Origin: Diphasiastrum complanatum
Taxonomy: Eukaryota; Streptophyta; Lycopodiopsida; Lycopodiales; Lycopodiaceae
Length of the DNA stretch: 64,000 nt
Direction of reading: 5' to 3'
NCBI GenBank assembly: GCA_029204225.1
Contig: CM055107.1
Coordinates: 20,269,997-20,333,996, forward strand
The number at the start of each line of letters is the position of its first letter. The stretch's first letter is position 1. Below are positions 12,801 through 25,520 of the stretch, piece by piece. The notes under the pieces were generated by a model. The model saw only the letters and a program-made list of their open reading frames with translations, did no database searches and was not told the DNA's origin. A program made the translations under genes and the position numbers.

Positions 12801-13975
12801 TTTCGGCTAGTGAGGAACGTGAAGACAAATCCACAATAACAAACAAGTCTCACAACGGCCAAGTATAGAATCTGGAACGCCCATTCAAAGTCCAGGCTCA
12901 AACAAGATTTAGGGAAAGAGGGATGCTATGGACCAGGAATTGGTCGGAATGAGTCGTTGATGTATGAAATGTTGGACAAGAAATTGTCACAGGTTTGTGA
13001 ATCCGATACGAACCAAACGGACCCATTGTCGCTCATTTTTGGCCTTGTTTGCCAAGAAATGCCCTGTGGGACACAAATAACTCTATTAGGACATAGCAAA
13101 TGGGTCAAGTTGTCACTCTCTGGTCAATGGGTCCGATACCTTTGAATGGAGTCGGTTTTTGCGGCTTTCTGTTTCGGCCAGTGGGAAACGTCAAGATGAA
13201 TCCACAATAACAAACCGGTCCCTAAATGGGCAAGTATGTACTCTGGAACGCCCGTCTAAAGTCCAGGCTCAAACAAGATTTAGGGAAAGTGGGACGGTAT
13301 GGACCAGGAACGGGTCGGAATTAGTTGTCGACGTTCGGAACGCCGGACGGGAAATTGTCACAGTTTTGTGAACCGAACGAACTCGTTGTTGCACATTTCT
13401 GACCTCGTTTGCCAAGAAACACCTTGTGGGCCACAAAGAAGTCTATTAGGGCATAACAAATGGCTTAAGTTGTGACTCCTCGGTCGACGGGTCCAATACC
13501 TTCCAACGGATTCAGTTTTTGCGGCTTTCTATCTTGGCTAGTGGGGAACATGAAGACGAATCCATAGTAACAAATAGGTCTCACAACGGCCAAGTACGGA
13601 ATCTGGAACGTCCATCCAAAGTCCAAACCCAAACAAGATTTAGGGAAAGTGGGACGCTATGGACCAGGAACTAGTATGAATGAGCCATTGACGTATGGAA
13701 TGTCGGACGAGAAATGTGAAGACGAATCTACAGTAACAAACCGGCCCCTAAACGGACAAGTATGGAATCTGGAATGCCCGTCCAAAGTCCGGGCCCAAAC
13801 AAGATTTAGGAAAAGTGGGACATTATGGAACAGGAACTGGTCGGAATTAGTCGTCGACGTTTAGAACGTCGGATGAGAAATTTTCACAGGATCGTGTATC
13901 CGATACGAATCGAACGGACCGGTTGTCGCTCATTTTCGGCCTCGTTTGCCAAGAAATGACCTGTGGCCCACATGG
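9805..13975 (+). repeat. tandem satellite array, 371-bp monomer
   Basis: The anchor 'taacaaa(c/t)nggtct' recurs at about 9863, 10011, 10356, 10727, 11098, 11469, 11726, 12097, 12468, 12839, 13210, 13570 and 13736. Seven of these steps are exactly 371 bases, and the others (148, 345, 257, 360, 166) are deleted units. Other constant landmarks are 'cctcgtttgccaagaaa', 'gtgaatccgatacgaa' and 'aacaagatttagg'. The monomer is richer in GC than its surroundings. Because 371 is not a multiple of three, the many open frames across the array shift from unit to unit and are not genes. Subtypes exist: units near 11098 and 12839 share 'aataactctattagg', whereas those near 10727, 12097 and 13210 share 'aagaagtctat'. 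Confidence 0.93.
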
Positions 13976-14422
13976 TATTTCTTGGCAAACGAGGCCAGAA
14001 ATGATCGACAACCGGTCCCTTTGGTTCGTATCGGATTTAAGAACCTGTGACAATTTCTCGTCTGACATTCCGTATATCAATGACTCATTCCGACCAATTC
14101 CTGGTCCATAGCGCCCACCTTTCTCTAAATCTTGTTTGGGTTTGGACTTTGGACAAGCATTCCAGATATCGTACTTGGCCGTTGAGAGACCGGCTTCTTA
14201 TCGTGGATTTGTCTTAACGTTCCCCTCTAGACGAAACAGAAAGCTGCAAAAAATGACTCCGTTCGAAGGTATTGGACCCATCGACTGGAGAGTCACAACT
14301 TGACCCATTTGGTATGCCCTAATAGAGTTCTTTGTGGCCCACAGGGCATTTATTGGCAAACAAGGCTGGAAATGAGCGACAACCGGTTTGTTTGGATAGT
14401 ATCGGATTCACATAAGTGATCT
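13976..14422 (-). repeat. inverted terminal part of the 371-bp satellite array
   Basis: At about 13975 the array switches strand: 'gcctcgtttgccaagaaatg' on the plus strand at about 13940 is followed within 50 bases by its complement 'catttcttggcaaacgaggc'-like sequence. The remaining 450 bases are the monomer read on the minus strand, a little more than one unit. Homology stops near 14422, before the transposon-like gene. Confidence 0.88.
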
Positions 14423-14654
14423 CACGAGCACCCTAGTGTCATCATGGACTCTATGAAGTTCTTAGTGTGCATTAGGATTACCATGTCCCTAGTGCATGTA
14501 AGTAATACTCCTAATGCAAGTTTTTTGAGCGCACTCGTATTTTTAGGAGTTGTATAACATGACAATAACTCTTTGCTTCCCTTTGGTGCTCAATATTACT
14601 TCAATAATTATTTTAAAAACTTGGTATCAATAGTACCAATCTCACAAATCCATA

Positions 14655-17600
14655 TTGGCATGTTGTTTGCAACTTTCTTTGGCAGGTTTCATAACAAAAA
14701 TGTGGAGCTATGGCGATGATATCATACTTTTGAACGGAAGCCTGATAGTAATAAAAGGAAAGGTTTTTTCAACTGATCCTACAATGCTATGTCACGGAGC
14801 TCTAATAGGGACAGAATGTTTGTCCATTAGTGTATCAGAAAGCTACATAAATGATCTTCATCTTCCATTTCCTTCTATGGGTGCATCAACAATGGGAGAG
14901 GCAGTTGGCAGTATCGTTATATGGAAAAAAACAATGGTGAAGAGTTGCAGAACCTTATCAAGGTGTTCAAAATCTGCATGAGGATATGCCACAGGTAGAC
15001 CATGATAGCATGAGAGAAGATTTAATCGGGAAGAGAGTTATAATATGGTCAGCACAAGGTGATAAATTGGGTATGGGTTTGGTTTTGTTAGTTTATCCCT
15101 ATGAGCCTATCAACTTCAAGGAGCTTGGGGATGGGAACTTAGGGGTGGTTGTAGAATTTATTATTGGGCATACCATTTTCTCATCCAGCATTGGCAACTC
15201 AAATCATGCAAATGTGAATTTGATTAGTTGGCCAACAAAACAACTCACTTTTGAAGATGGCACTCCATTGAAAATCATTGAAAGAAATGCTCATGTTGAT
15301 GACAATGATTGCATTCAATGTGAAGCTCAAGAGGAAAACAACAATGGCGATGATGGTGGACACCATATGGAGGATATCCTAAATCAACGTGTGGATAGTA
15401 AAAGGAAGTATAAAATGATAATAAGGAAGCCTCAAGACAAATTTCATGTTTGCCACTCCAATAAATGTGCACAAGAGGCAACATGTGGCCACCATTGATT
15501 GTTGTGAGAAAAAATGTTGTCAAATGGCAGATTGAGAGAACATTATGCAACTCAGAGTAGAACATTGGGGACAAAGTCATAGTCAACGCGTGACATGTGT
15601 CTATGATAACTTGACTATCGCTTGGCGTGATGAAGAAACAGGAAAGTAGCTAAAGTTAACTTTTGATGGAAAAGATATTTGTTGCATTGCTTGGTACACT
15701 ATACATGACATTCCAAAGACAACAATACATGGAAGGGACAACAAAAGCAATGCATGGAAATAAAGGCATCATCAGAAAAGCATGGGATCACGTCGAAATG
15801 GGAAAGGCAATAATACAAGATTTTATTGACAACTATGCAGAAAGAATGCCACATAAAAGCCGCACATCATTTTTTGATGGAGCATGAGAGTGACAATGTA
15901 TAAGCAAATCGATATTTTGCATGAGGTTAATATTACTTTGAATGAATTGGGATATAAGAGAATGTCAAAGTCTACATTTCATAGACTATGGCATACAACA
16001 TTCAAAACTGTTAGTCTTTCAAAGACAAGCACATTTTCAAAGTGTGATTTTGCACATCAATTAAATTGCAACTAGAATGTACTAGAAATCGAGTGGAGCG
16101 TGCAAAATATCTCATGAAAAGAAGAATGCACATGCTTCAACAAATGAGTTGTAGGAATGTTTATTATGGTTGGAGATTGTACTCAGAACTACATCCAAAT
16201 AAGTATTTGTGCATAATTCATGATAAGATGGATCAACAAAAGACATCCATACCACGATTGCAACCTGTACCACAATCATTGGGCCATGCGATGCAATTAC
16301 CGATATCATTGATAGGAATGATAACACATGGACATGGTCAAAATGGATATGGACACTTTTCAATGGGTCTTTGGCTAGGGGATCCCAATTTTGCAGTGGG
16401 CTCTCTAGCAATGTGTTTACGAAATCTGGAAAGAAAAGACAAGCATGTTTATGGAGACTTGTTGCTTGCAGAGAAAACATCGTCATCAAGAAATCTGTTT
16501 ACAGCTTTAACTTCAAGAGTGGTGTTGGATTACCATATGGAGGTCAAAAACGAAGATAATAAGTAGACACAAGTGCAATGTGAAACCATTGAGCATAGCG
16601 AAAATGTGGCTTCAACAACATTTGGTCATCTGCCAGGTGAGAATGTTGGATGCAACCAAGTCATGGGCTCAAAAATGCCTACTCAGTTGCAAAGTGAATA
16701 TGTTCAATGTGCACAAGATAATTCAACGGGATCTGCAAGTTTCAAACGCTTGCCTTATGTGTTGCTACTACAATTAGACAATTGTGGATCTCAAAATAAG
16801 AATAGATATGTGTTTGCATATCTTTCCTTGCTTGTCCCTAGAGGAGTCTTTGAGATGGTTCAATTAGGGTTTCTCATGGTGGGGCATACACATGAGGATA
16901 TTGATGCATTGTTTAGTCGCTTCTCAGAAAATCTTAGGAGAAAATGTGTATTCACATTTCATCATCTAATGCGATGCTTCAATGAGTGTACAAGTGCAAA
17001 TCCCGCTCCATTCCTAGTTAAAGAGTTTCCAAACTTCAAAGATTATGTAGACGGTTGTTTGTGTGATAAGAACAAAAGATTGGTTGGACAGTCCAAACCA
17101 TTGCAATTTCGTTTTTACATGCAAGATGGTGTACCATTGATGCAATACAAAATGCACCCTAAGGCAATTGAATGGCTACCACAAGAAGGTATTGAACTTT
17201 GGGAGCGTGATTCTCAAAATAAGCCAAAGCTTAGGGACAACCAAAAATTGTTCCGGTCTTTGAATACATCAAAGATAATAAGCAAATCTTAGAAGGTTTA
17301 AAAAGTTATGTCTCTTTTTGGAAAACAGGGGTGGATGCGCGAGGTCAAGAATCATCATATACAAAGTGGATGAACATGATTAATTTTATAAAAACACCGA
17401 CCATGCAAGAGCCTACTGTTTTTCAATCTTCATGGAAGAAGAAAATCATGTTCACGATGATGATAGAGATATGATGGGATTGGAAGCGCATGATGGGCAT
17501 TATTGTGGTCCAGCTCTCAATAAACCAAGGGAAGCATTCAACCCTGAGATTGACGTAGAGAAGAATGACTTTATTCTCGTGAGGCCAAGTGACACAATAT

Positions 17601-17935
17601 ATCCAATATAGCTGGGAACTGCCATGAGTGATATTGATACAAATAGGACGTCCACAAACTACATGAAAGTGAAGGTACAATATTGGGCTCCTGTCTCACA
17701 ACGAAAAGGTGCATCCGATGCTGAAGTATATAGTGATTGTTGGAATAAGTACTGGCGCTGCAACAAAAGAGATCTTGAGCGATGAGAGTATTTGAACACA
17801 ATTGTTTGGAGCTGGACAACGAAAGAAGTCTTAGGATGTAGAAATGTAGCTATCAAAATACCAAAAAGTGTGTGCTTAAAAGCAAAAGAAAACCTTAAAA
17901 TGGCAGAGAACAATGATGATGACATTGTAACGTGA
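14655..17935 (+). pseudogene. DUF8039/DUF7869-like transposon gene, decayed
   Basis: The N-terminal part (14678-14930) reads GKVFSTDPTMLCHGALIGTE and LPFPSMGASTMGEAVGSIV, which fits the DUF8039 pattern seen in plant TNP/En-Spm-associated proteins. The middle (15500-16075) has CCEKKCCQMA, HGNKGIIRKAWD and FSKCDFAHQL, in three frames. From 16066 a long frame gives LCIIHDKMDQQKTSIPRL, LQLDNCGSQNKNRYVFAYLS and MVGHTHEDIDALFSRFSENL. These are the hallmark blocks of DUF7869, whose D...DN...HTxED residues look like an RNase H-fold (DDE-type) catalytic core. A single in-frame TAG at 16564 divides this frame; more shifts follow after 17292, and the tail (VQYWAPVSQRKGASD) runs to a stop at 17935. Either introns or decay could explain some frame changes; the TAG and shifts favour decay. 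The transposon superfamily is not assigned. Confidence 0.7.
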
Positions 17936-18904
17936 TCATTGTTTTGTATTTGAATTGAATAAAAATATTGTTTTCTTAATGTGCCTATGATTTGTTCTAG
18001 TATTTGCAAATAAAACCAATATTTTTGTGTGTTTGAAAGCAAAAAAAATAATCTCAAATAGACATAAAACATGGATGATAATATTGCAACATAATCATTC
18101 TTTTTTTAATAATCTAATGAAGTTATTGTTTGTTCAATTTGGATATTATCAGTTTATGATTTATTCTAGCTTTTGCAAGTACAATAAATACTGAATAGTA
18201 TGAGCAAATATTGCAATGCTTTTTAAGTGACACAAATATTGTGTTAATACTTTTTTTAATATTTCTACTATTAAATAATCACATGATTACAATATCTCAT
18301 TGCTGCTTAATATTATTAAAATATAAACTCTAAACCGTAAACCAATTAAATTTATCAAAACATAATTTGTAAAAGAGTCATACAATTCAGTTTATTAACA
18401 ATTTCATAGTATATTATAATTAGATATTGAAATTCTATAATAAAAAATGAGAAAAAGTAAGAATACGTATTACAAATTTCATATTCATATTGATTAGAGA
18501 GACGAAAAAAGATGATTTGGTGGGTGGGTGGGGGACTATGTGTGTCCGCTCATGGGAGGGGAAATTTGTAATAGGGGGTGGTGGAAGAGACACACGGGGA
18601 TTAATGGGGAGGAGAGATAAAAAGAGAGGAGAGGTCAAATGAAGAAGAGACATTTGTGGAGAGGGCAATGTCAAAGAGAAAAAAACTGGGAGGTGGACGA
18701 TAGAGGTTGAGGGTAGATGTAGATGGTACTAGATTAAGAGCGCAAAACATAGATACGTATAAGTATGAGGTAACGTTATAAAGAGAGAAAAAACAACCAA
18801 ACCAAACAAGAAAGAAAATGTTGAATTTGTTCCAATATCAAGAAATTTTTCCAAAATTACTAAAACAGTGCTGTTTATAAAAAATACAGAGTATATGTCC
18901 TAGA
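17936..18904. other. no gene recognised
   Basis: AT-rich to 18480, then a G-rich/purine-rich stretch on the plus strand to about 18700. No coding or repeat signal was supported. Confidence 0.4.
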
Positions 18905-20090
18905 TAATATCAACCTGAGGAAGAAGGTCTTGAGGGAACATCATGACGTACTAGCCACCGGGCATCCAGGGGTGAATCGCATGTATGAACTTCTCAAGAG
19001 AGGCTTCTATTGGACAGATATGTGGGCAGACGTTGAATCCTATGTGCAAACATGTCCTACATGTCAACAAGTGAAGGTGGAACCGCTAGCCCCAACAAGA
19101 CTACTCCAACCACTACCAGTACTAGAATACCCTTGGGATTCAGTGAGCATGGATTTTACTATTCAACTACCATGTTGCCAAGGTTTCGACTCGATTTATG
19201 TGGTGGTTGACCATTTTTCAAAACAAGCTCACCTTGTATCAACTAAGTTTCCAAATACCATGGCCTGCCTAGAACGATTATTTCTGACCGAGACACCAAG
19301 TTCATAGGAAAGTTTTGGACATGTCTATTTCACCTGACTAGACTGAATTTCAGCATTGCTTATCACCCTCAAACAGATGGGCAAACAGAATGAGTTAATC
19401 GATAGATTGAACAATATTTACTATATTATGTCGCTTGGGACCAATCTAATTTGGTCAGCTACTTGGATATCCTCGAGTTCACACATAACAACCAAGTGAA
19501 CAGATCTACTAGAAAGGCATCCTTTGAGATAAGCAATGGTCAGTTACCGATTGTTCCGAGCTCTTTTCTTGTAGGCGTGCAAGAAACTCCGGGACCCACT
19601 GTAGAGGAATTCATCAATGAGTGGCACACAAAGCTTACAAAGGTGAAGGCATTTTTGGATCAATCACAACGTACCATGCTAGGGAACGTCAATCCACATC
19701 GACGAGAATTGGAATTTAAGGAAGGTGATCAAGTTTGGCTGAGCACAAAAAATATTGCGTTGCCAACAGGCTTATCTCATAAGTTCCTTTGACCTTATGC
19801 GGAGCCCTATTATATCACAAAGAAGATCAACCTAGTGGCTTATCGATTGGCGCTGCCATCCACCTTGGATATACACAATGTGTTCTACATCTCATTACTC
19901 AAATGGTACAAACCAGATGAGCGATTTGATCGACAACACAAACTCCGTCACCCACCAACGACACTTGATACAAAGAGACAACTTGTACTAGAACAAATAT
20001 TGGCACATAGAAAGCAAACTGACATTCAACACGAATATCTAGTGAAGTGGATACGGGCTCCACTCATTGAGGGCCCCTGAAGTACTAAAG
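18905..20090 (+). pseudogene. Ty3/gypsy chromovirus integrase and chromodomain, broken
   Basis: The H2C2 zinc-binding domain is present (HPGVNRMYELLKRGFYW and TCPTCQQVK). The core follows with catalytic D in SVSMDF, then SDRDTKF and [10 protein letters not shown] for the second D and the E. The C-terminal part has ELEFKEGDQVWLSTKNI, HNVFYISLLKWYKPD and the chromodomain-like ILAHRKQTDIQHEYLVKW. Frames change near 19300, a TGA replaces Arg after the QTE motif, and a stop lies near 19792. RT and RNase H are missing upstream. It is followed at 20402 by a purine tract and LTR, which fixes its orientation. Confidence 0.9.
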
Positions 20091-20415
20091 GATTACCTAT
20101 AGAAAAATCAACGGAATAGTCGTTTTCCTAGATTGGAACACAATGCTCTACTACTTGGCGGCATGCCTCCTTCATGAACACTCATGACCACTTTGAAGTT
20201 CAAGGAACTTTCGGATATCTTTCTTAGTTTGTCAATAAATTACTTGCAGCTTTACACATGTTTTACGTAAGTGAACTTGATCTACACTTTTCTTGTGCTA
20301 CTACCAATGTACCTATAGTTTAAGTTGTTAAGGCTGGTGAATTAAGCCTGTGCCATGCATGCTAGGTCTAGTTTGGCCGTGATGAGGACATCAACTTTTT
20401 TAGAAGAGGGGACGA

Positions 20416-20690
20416 TGTTGTAAAGCTGACTCAGGTGCACCAAGATGCTCTATAAGACTCTAAGGGGTGACACTTCCTAAAAGTCCCAGAGCGAGTTAGG
20501 AAGTCCAGGACTGAGCCTCCCAGAGCCAGCCATGTAGTCGCAAGTCATGAGCTAGCTTTGCAGCTCAAGTCATGGTCTAGTCAAAAGCCAAGTTGATTCT
20601 GCCTCCAGGATGGCTCCCGGGACCCATGTCCAGGAGCCAGACTGATTTTGCCAGGCTTGTCAGACTTAATCAGCAAAATAAAAACTAAGT
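20416..20690 (+). mobile_element. chromovirus 3' LTR, truncated
   Basis: A polypurine tract (agaagaggggacga) at 20402-20415 precedes TGTTGTAAAGCTGACT, the expected LTR start about 320 bases after the polyprotein end. The sequence is CAG/CCAGG-rich and ends at about 20690, where Copia pol on the minus strand begins. No second copy is in the window. Confidence 0.65.
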
Positions 20691-21580
20691 CCAAAAAAGT
20701 GGAAGTAGCAAGACATATTATTAATCTAATGGTTACAAGCTTTGCAACAAGTGCAAAGGTTTCATCATAATCTATGACTTTGACTTGAAAAAAACCGTTT
20801 GCTACAAGTCTAGCTTTATACTTATGAATGAAACCATCTTGATTATATTTCAATCTATATATCCATTTACAAGTAAGAGGCTTCTTTCCATAAGGTAGAT
20901 CAACAAGATTCCAAGTTTGATTTTCCATTAATGCATCAAACTCCACTTGCATAGCTTTCCTCCAATATTGAGACTTATTTGCTTCCTCAAAACTAGTCGG
21001 TTAATCAAACATAGTAGTCAAGAAATTATAAGAGTTGAGTAGTTGAGAATCTTCCCTTTGCTCCCCTTTGTCACTATGAGCGAGCCTTGATGGCTCAATC
21101 CTTGTCCTTGTTGATCTTCTTGTCACCCTTGGACTTTGAGTTAGTTCCTTTGTCTTGGAGAGATTAATCATAAAGTACTTCTCTACTTACAACAACTTTC
21201 TTGGTAATAGGATCAAATATCCTATAAGCTTTACTTTTTTCACTATAACCAACAAAGATGCCTTTGAGTGAAGTGGCATCTTCCTTTTTTCTTGTTTCTA
21301 AAGGAATATGTACATAACAAGTACATCCAAAAACTTTCAAATCACTAAGATTTGGCTTTTTGCCATACAATACTTCACAAGGTGTAAGTTCTTTAATGGC
21401 ACTATTAGTCATTCTATTGCATAGAAAGTTTGCACACAAAATAGCTTCTCCCCAAAATGAAAGAGGAAGGGATGCATCTAATCTCAAGGCTTTAGCACAC
21501 TCACATAGTGTCCTATTCTTTCGCTCAGCTACTCCATTTTGTTGTGGAGTATATGTGCAAGAAACTAGTATTAAGTTGCT
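20690..21580 (-). pseudogene. Ty1/copia pol fragment (integrase C-terminus to RT N-terminus)
   Basis: On the minus strand 21580-21164 gives the TYTPQQNG-type motif, then RLDASLPLSFWGEAILCANF and FGCTCYVHIPLETRKKED. From 20952 down it gives ENQTWNLVDLPYGKKPLTCK and VIDYDETFALVAKLVTIRLI, the start of RT. The sequence is close to the Copia piece at 1-1850, so both belong to one family. The linker between 20953 and 21163 contains stops (for example near 21000). The RT active site is absent because the fragment ends at the chromovirus LTR. Confidence 0.88.
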
Positions 21581-21639
21581 TTTACAAAATCTGGAAATTC
21601 AAAATCAAAACACTCCTGAAGGGTGAAGGCATCCGGTCG

Positions 21640-22390
21640 GTGACCGAGCTCTCAAAGATGTAGCCTCCAGAGGGAGACCCGAGGAGACCTGAATGGATCA
21701 GAAAGGATGAGCGCGCAATGGCGATCATTGTTTCGTCCATAAATGAAGATCTACTCATGCAGATTGAAGAATGCAAAAGCAGCCATGCAGCATGGGAAAG
21801 ATTAAAGCAGAAGTATGAAGTGAGGACTGTAGCTTTAGTCATGCACCTTCACAATCAGCTGCAATCCATATGGTGGAATGGCAACCAGTTAGATCAGCAT
21901 GTTGAGAAGATCAAAATGATCTTCGTTCAACTCGTTACATCAAGACAGGAGCACCAGGTCCCAGCACCACAACAACTGATGCACTTCATATCTCTACCAA
22001 CGTCCTATCAGCCGTTGAGAATGCTCATACTGAGTCTACCAGATATGTCATTCGACAAAACAGTCAGTCTTGTCATTGATGAGAGACGAAGGAGAGAAAA
22101 GTAGTGATCATGAGAAGGCTCCCTTCACAAATGAAAAGAAGAAGAACAAAAACAAGCCAAGATTCGAGAAGACGAAGTCCTCAAATCAACAATCTTCTTG
22201 CTGCAATCACTGCCACAAAACAGGCCATACGGCCAACAAATGCTGGTTCAATCCAGCAATACCTTGCATGCACTGCAATAAGAAAGGACATTCTGCATAC
22301 GACTGCAGATTCAACCCAAAAAGGGAAAACAAAGTTGATAAGGCAATCGCTTCATGCTTGCTTGAGAACCTTGTGTTGCATTGTCTCTAG
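21640..22390 (+). pseudogene. Ty1/copia gag with two zinc knuckles
   Basis: The frame 21718-22104 has a UBN2-type gag core (SSHAAWERLKQKYE, then LHNQLQSIWWNGNQLDQHV). A frameshift near 22085 leads into a basic linker and two CX2CX4HX4C knuckles, CNHCHKTGHTANKC and CMHCNKKGHSAYDC. Two knuckles with Phe-Asn-Pro spacers are typical of one class of plant Copia gag. Protease and later domains are missing. The upstream edge lies near 21580-21640, against a Copia pol piece on the other strand. Confidence 0.85.
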
Positions 22391-23887
<1,497 letters not shown>

Positions 23888-24239
23888 AAACTAGTTACAT
23901 TCTTTTATTAATGAATTTGAGTAGAGGGCGAAGTACCCATTACATAACACTGGTATAAAAACAGGAAGCTCAAGCCACTGCAACAAGAAAATGGAAGATC
24001 AAAATGTGAACTGGGAAGTGAAAATTTGAAGAGAGAAAAATTTGAAATTCATACATGGTTAAAAAAAGCCTAAAAAAAGCCCTTCAAAATTCGAAGTCTA
24101 CTTTGAGTAGTATTTTGAAAGGATGTCTAGTCCAATGACATTAGAAGTTTGAATGCCTTTCAAATGTACATGAATAGAACTTCAACGGTGCCTAAAGTGT
24201 ATTCCAAGAAGGTTTGGTAGCAATTTGATATGGTTTCAA

Positions 24240-24870
24240 TAAAGAACTGGCGACAATGAGTCGATAGTAAGTGACAATGTCTAGGTTTGGATAGAGTAAC
24301 TGGCGACAATGAGTCGATAGTATGATAGTGTCTACAATAACTGACAGTGTCTGGGTTTGGATAGACATTAGAGGAGTTCTAAATCCCAAAAAGACCCTTT
24401 GTAAAGATTCTTTTTATATTTTTTCTCAAATTTTTCTTACACATGGACCAATCAAGACACTCAAATTTGAAATCTACGTAACATAACTTTTTGAGTCCAC
24501 ATTTTGATTCCATACTAAAACTGGCTTAACTTTTTAGTGGTAAGTTCGAATTTAGCAAAGTTTGGTGCATTAGAAAGTGCTCGACAAGGGCTTTCCAAAC
24601 ATATGTTACATGCATACTTCCGACTACGATTAAAAAGTTATGGCAAGTCAAAAGTATTAGTGTTATAATATTTTAATAATAAAAAAGACATCTTGCACGA
24701 ATTTTTAAAGGGTCTTTTTGGAACTCAAAACTCCTCTAACGATAAACTAGCGAAATGAGTCGATAGTACGATAGTGTGTATAGTAACTGATAGTGCTAAT
24801 AGTAACTGTCAGTGTCCGAATATTGATAGTAATTGATAGGCAATAATAACTAATAGTGTCCGAGTCACTG
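24240..24870. repeat. tandem 'gagtcgatagta' repeats split by an inverted-repeat insertion
   Basis: The phrase 'aatgagtcgatagta' occurs near 24255, 24308 and 24755, with many shorter GATAGT/GACAGT words around it. The first two copies are about 53 bases apart. The third lies on the far side of the inverted-repeat segment 24368-24739, which suggests that this segment inserted into a local repeat tract. Confidence 0.6.
24368..24739. mobile_element. short inverted-repeat (MITE-like) insertion
   Basis: The left arm 24368-24405 (ttagaggagttctaaatccc, then aaaaagaccctttg) and the right arm 24703-24739 are imperfect reverse complements over about 37 bases. The interior of about 300 bases has no open frame. 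Size, AT content and lack of coding fit a MITE. A target duplication was not confirmed, and the superfamily is unknown. Confidence 0.5.
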
Positions 24871-25247
24871 TTCGAGACGCCTTGATATAGCCCAATTGTA
24901 GTTTGAATGAATTTTGATTTGGTCCCGTGCGATATTTGAGTAGCTGATGAGTTGTACCCCTATGCGTGAAGGCAAACAAAATTAGAGTTACTAAAATCTA
25001 TAAAGTCAAATAAAAAATTATTGTAGGCAAGAAATTTTGTGATTACCTTTTTGGCCAAAAAAGCAAGAAAAGGATACAATGGACCCAAATATAGCATGGA
25101 AAAAAAAAAGTATTACATAACGCTTAGCATGCATGCATGCATGCAGAGCTGCATGCCTAGAATGACGGTGGGCATTTAATGCCCACCTATTCTCCCTCCA
25201 ATAGCAAAAACGAACACTTCAGAGCTGGCAAGGAGATTTTGAGCCAA
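24871..25247. other. no gene recognised
   Basis: Non-coding. A short (GCAT)n run lies near 25125-25150. Confidence 0.4.
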
Positions 25248-25520
25248 AAACGATCAAGTGCTTCTGAGGAAAAACGCAGGTGCTTCTGAGGAAAAATGAT
25301 CAAGTGCTTCTGAGGAAAAACGTAGGTGCTTCTGAGGAAAAACGATCAAGTGCTTTTGAGGAAAAACATAGGTGCTTCTGAGGAAAAACGATCAAGTGCT
25401 TCTGAGGAAAAACGCAGGTGCTTCCGAGCAAACACGAGCAGGTTCTTCTAAGCAAAAATTGAACATCAAATTTGCAAAAACGAGCAACAGAGCAGGAGCT
25501 TCTGAGCAAGAACGAGCAGA
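25248..25520. repeat. minisatellite of alternating 24- and 22-base units
   Basis: From 25248 the units 'cgatcaagtgcttctgagg' plus aaaaa and 'cgcaggtgcttctgagg' plus aaaaa alternate, giving a 46-base dimer repeated about four times. After 25430 the units diverge (gagcaaaaacgagcagg...) and relics of the word 'cttctgag' or 'gagcaaaaacga' continue to about 25800. Because 46 is not a multiple of three, open frames here change with each dimer and are not evidence of a gene. Confidence 0.85.

Noticed and set aside
9719-14111. About twenty open frames of 60-126 codons on both strands
   Set aside because: They repeat with the 371-base satellite, whose length is not a multiple of three, and have no family motif. 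They are read-through of the repeat.
18435-18674. Pro/Leu-rich minus-strand frame of 79 codons
   Set aside because: Comes from the purine-rich strand asymmetry; no motif and no start context.
25248-25520. CRISPR array
   Set aside because: The units are contiguous without unique spacers, and the genome is plant-like.
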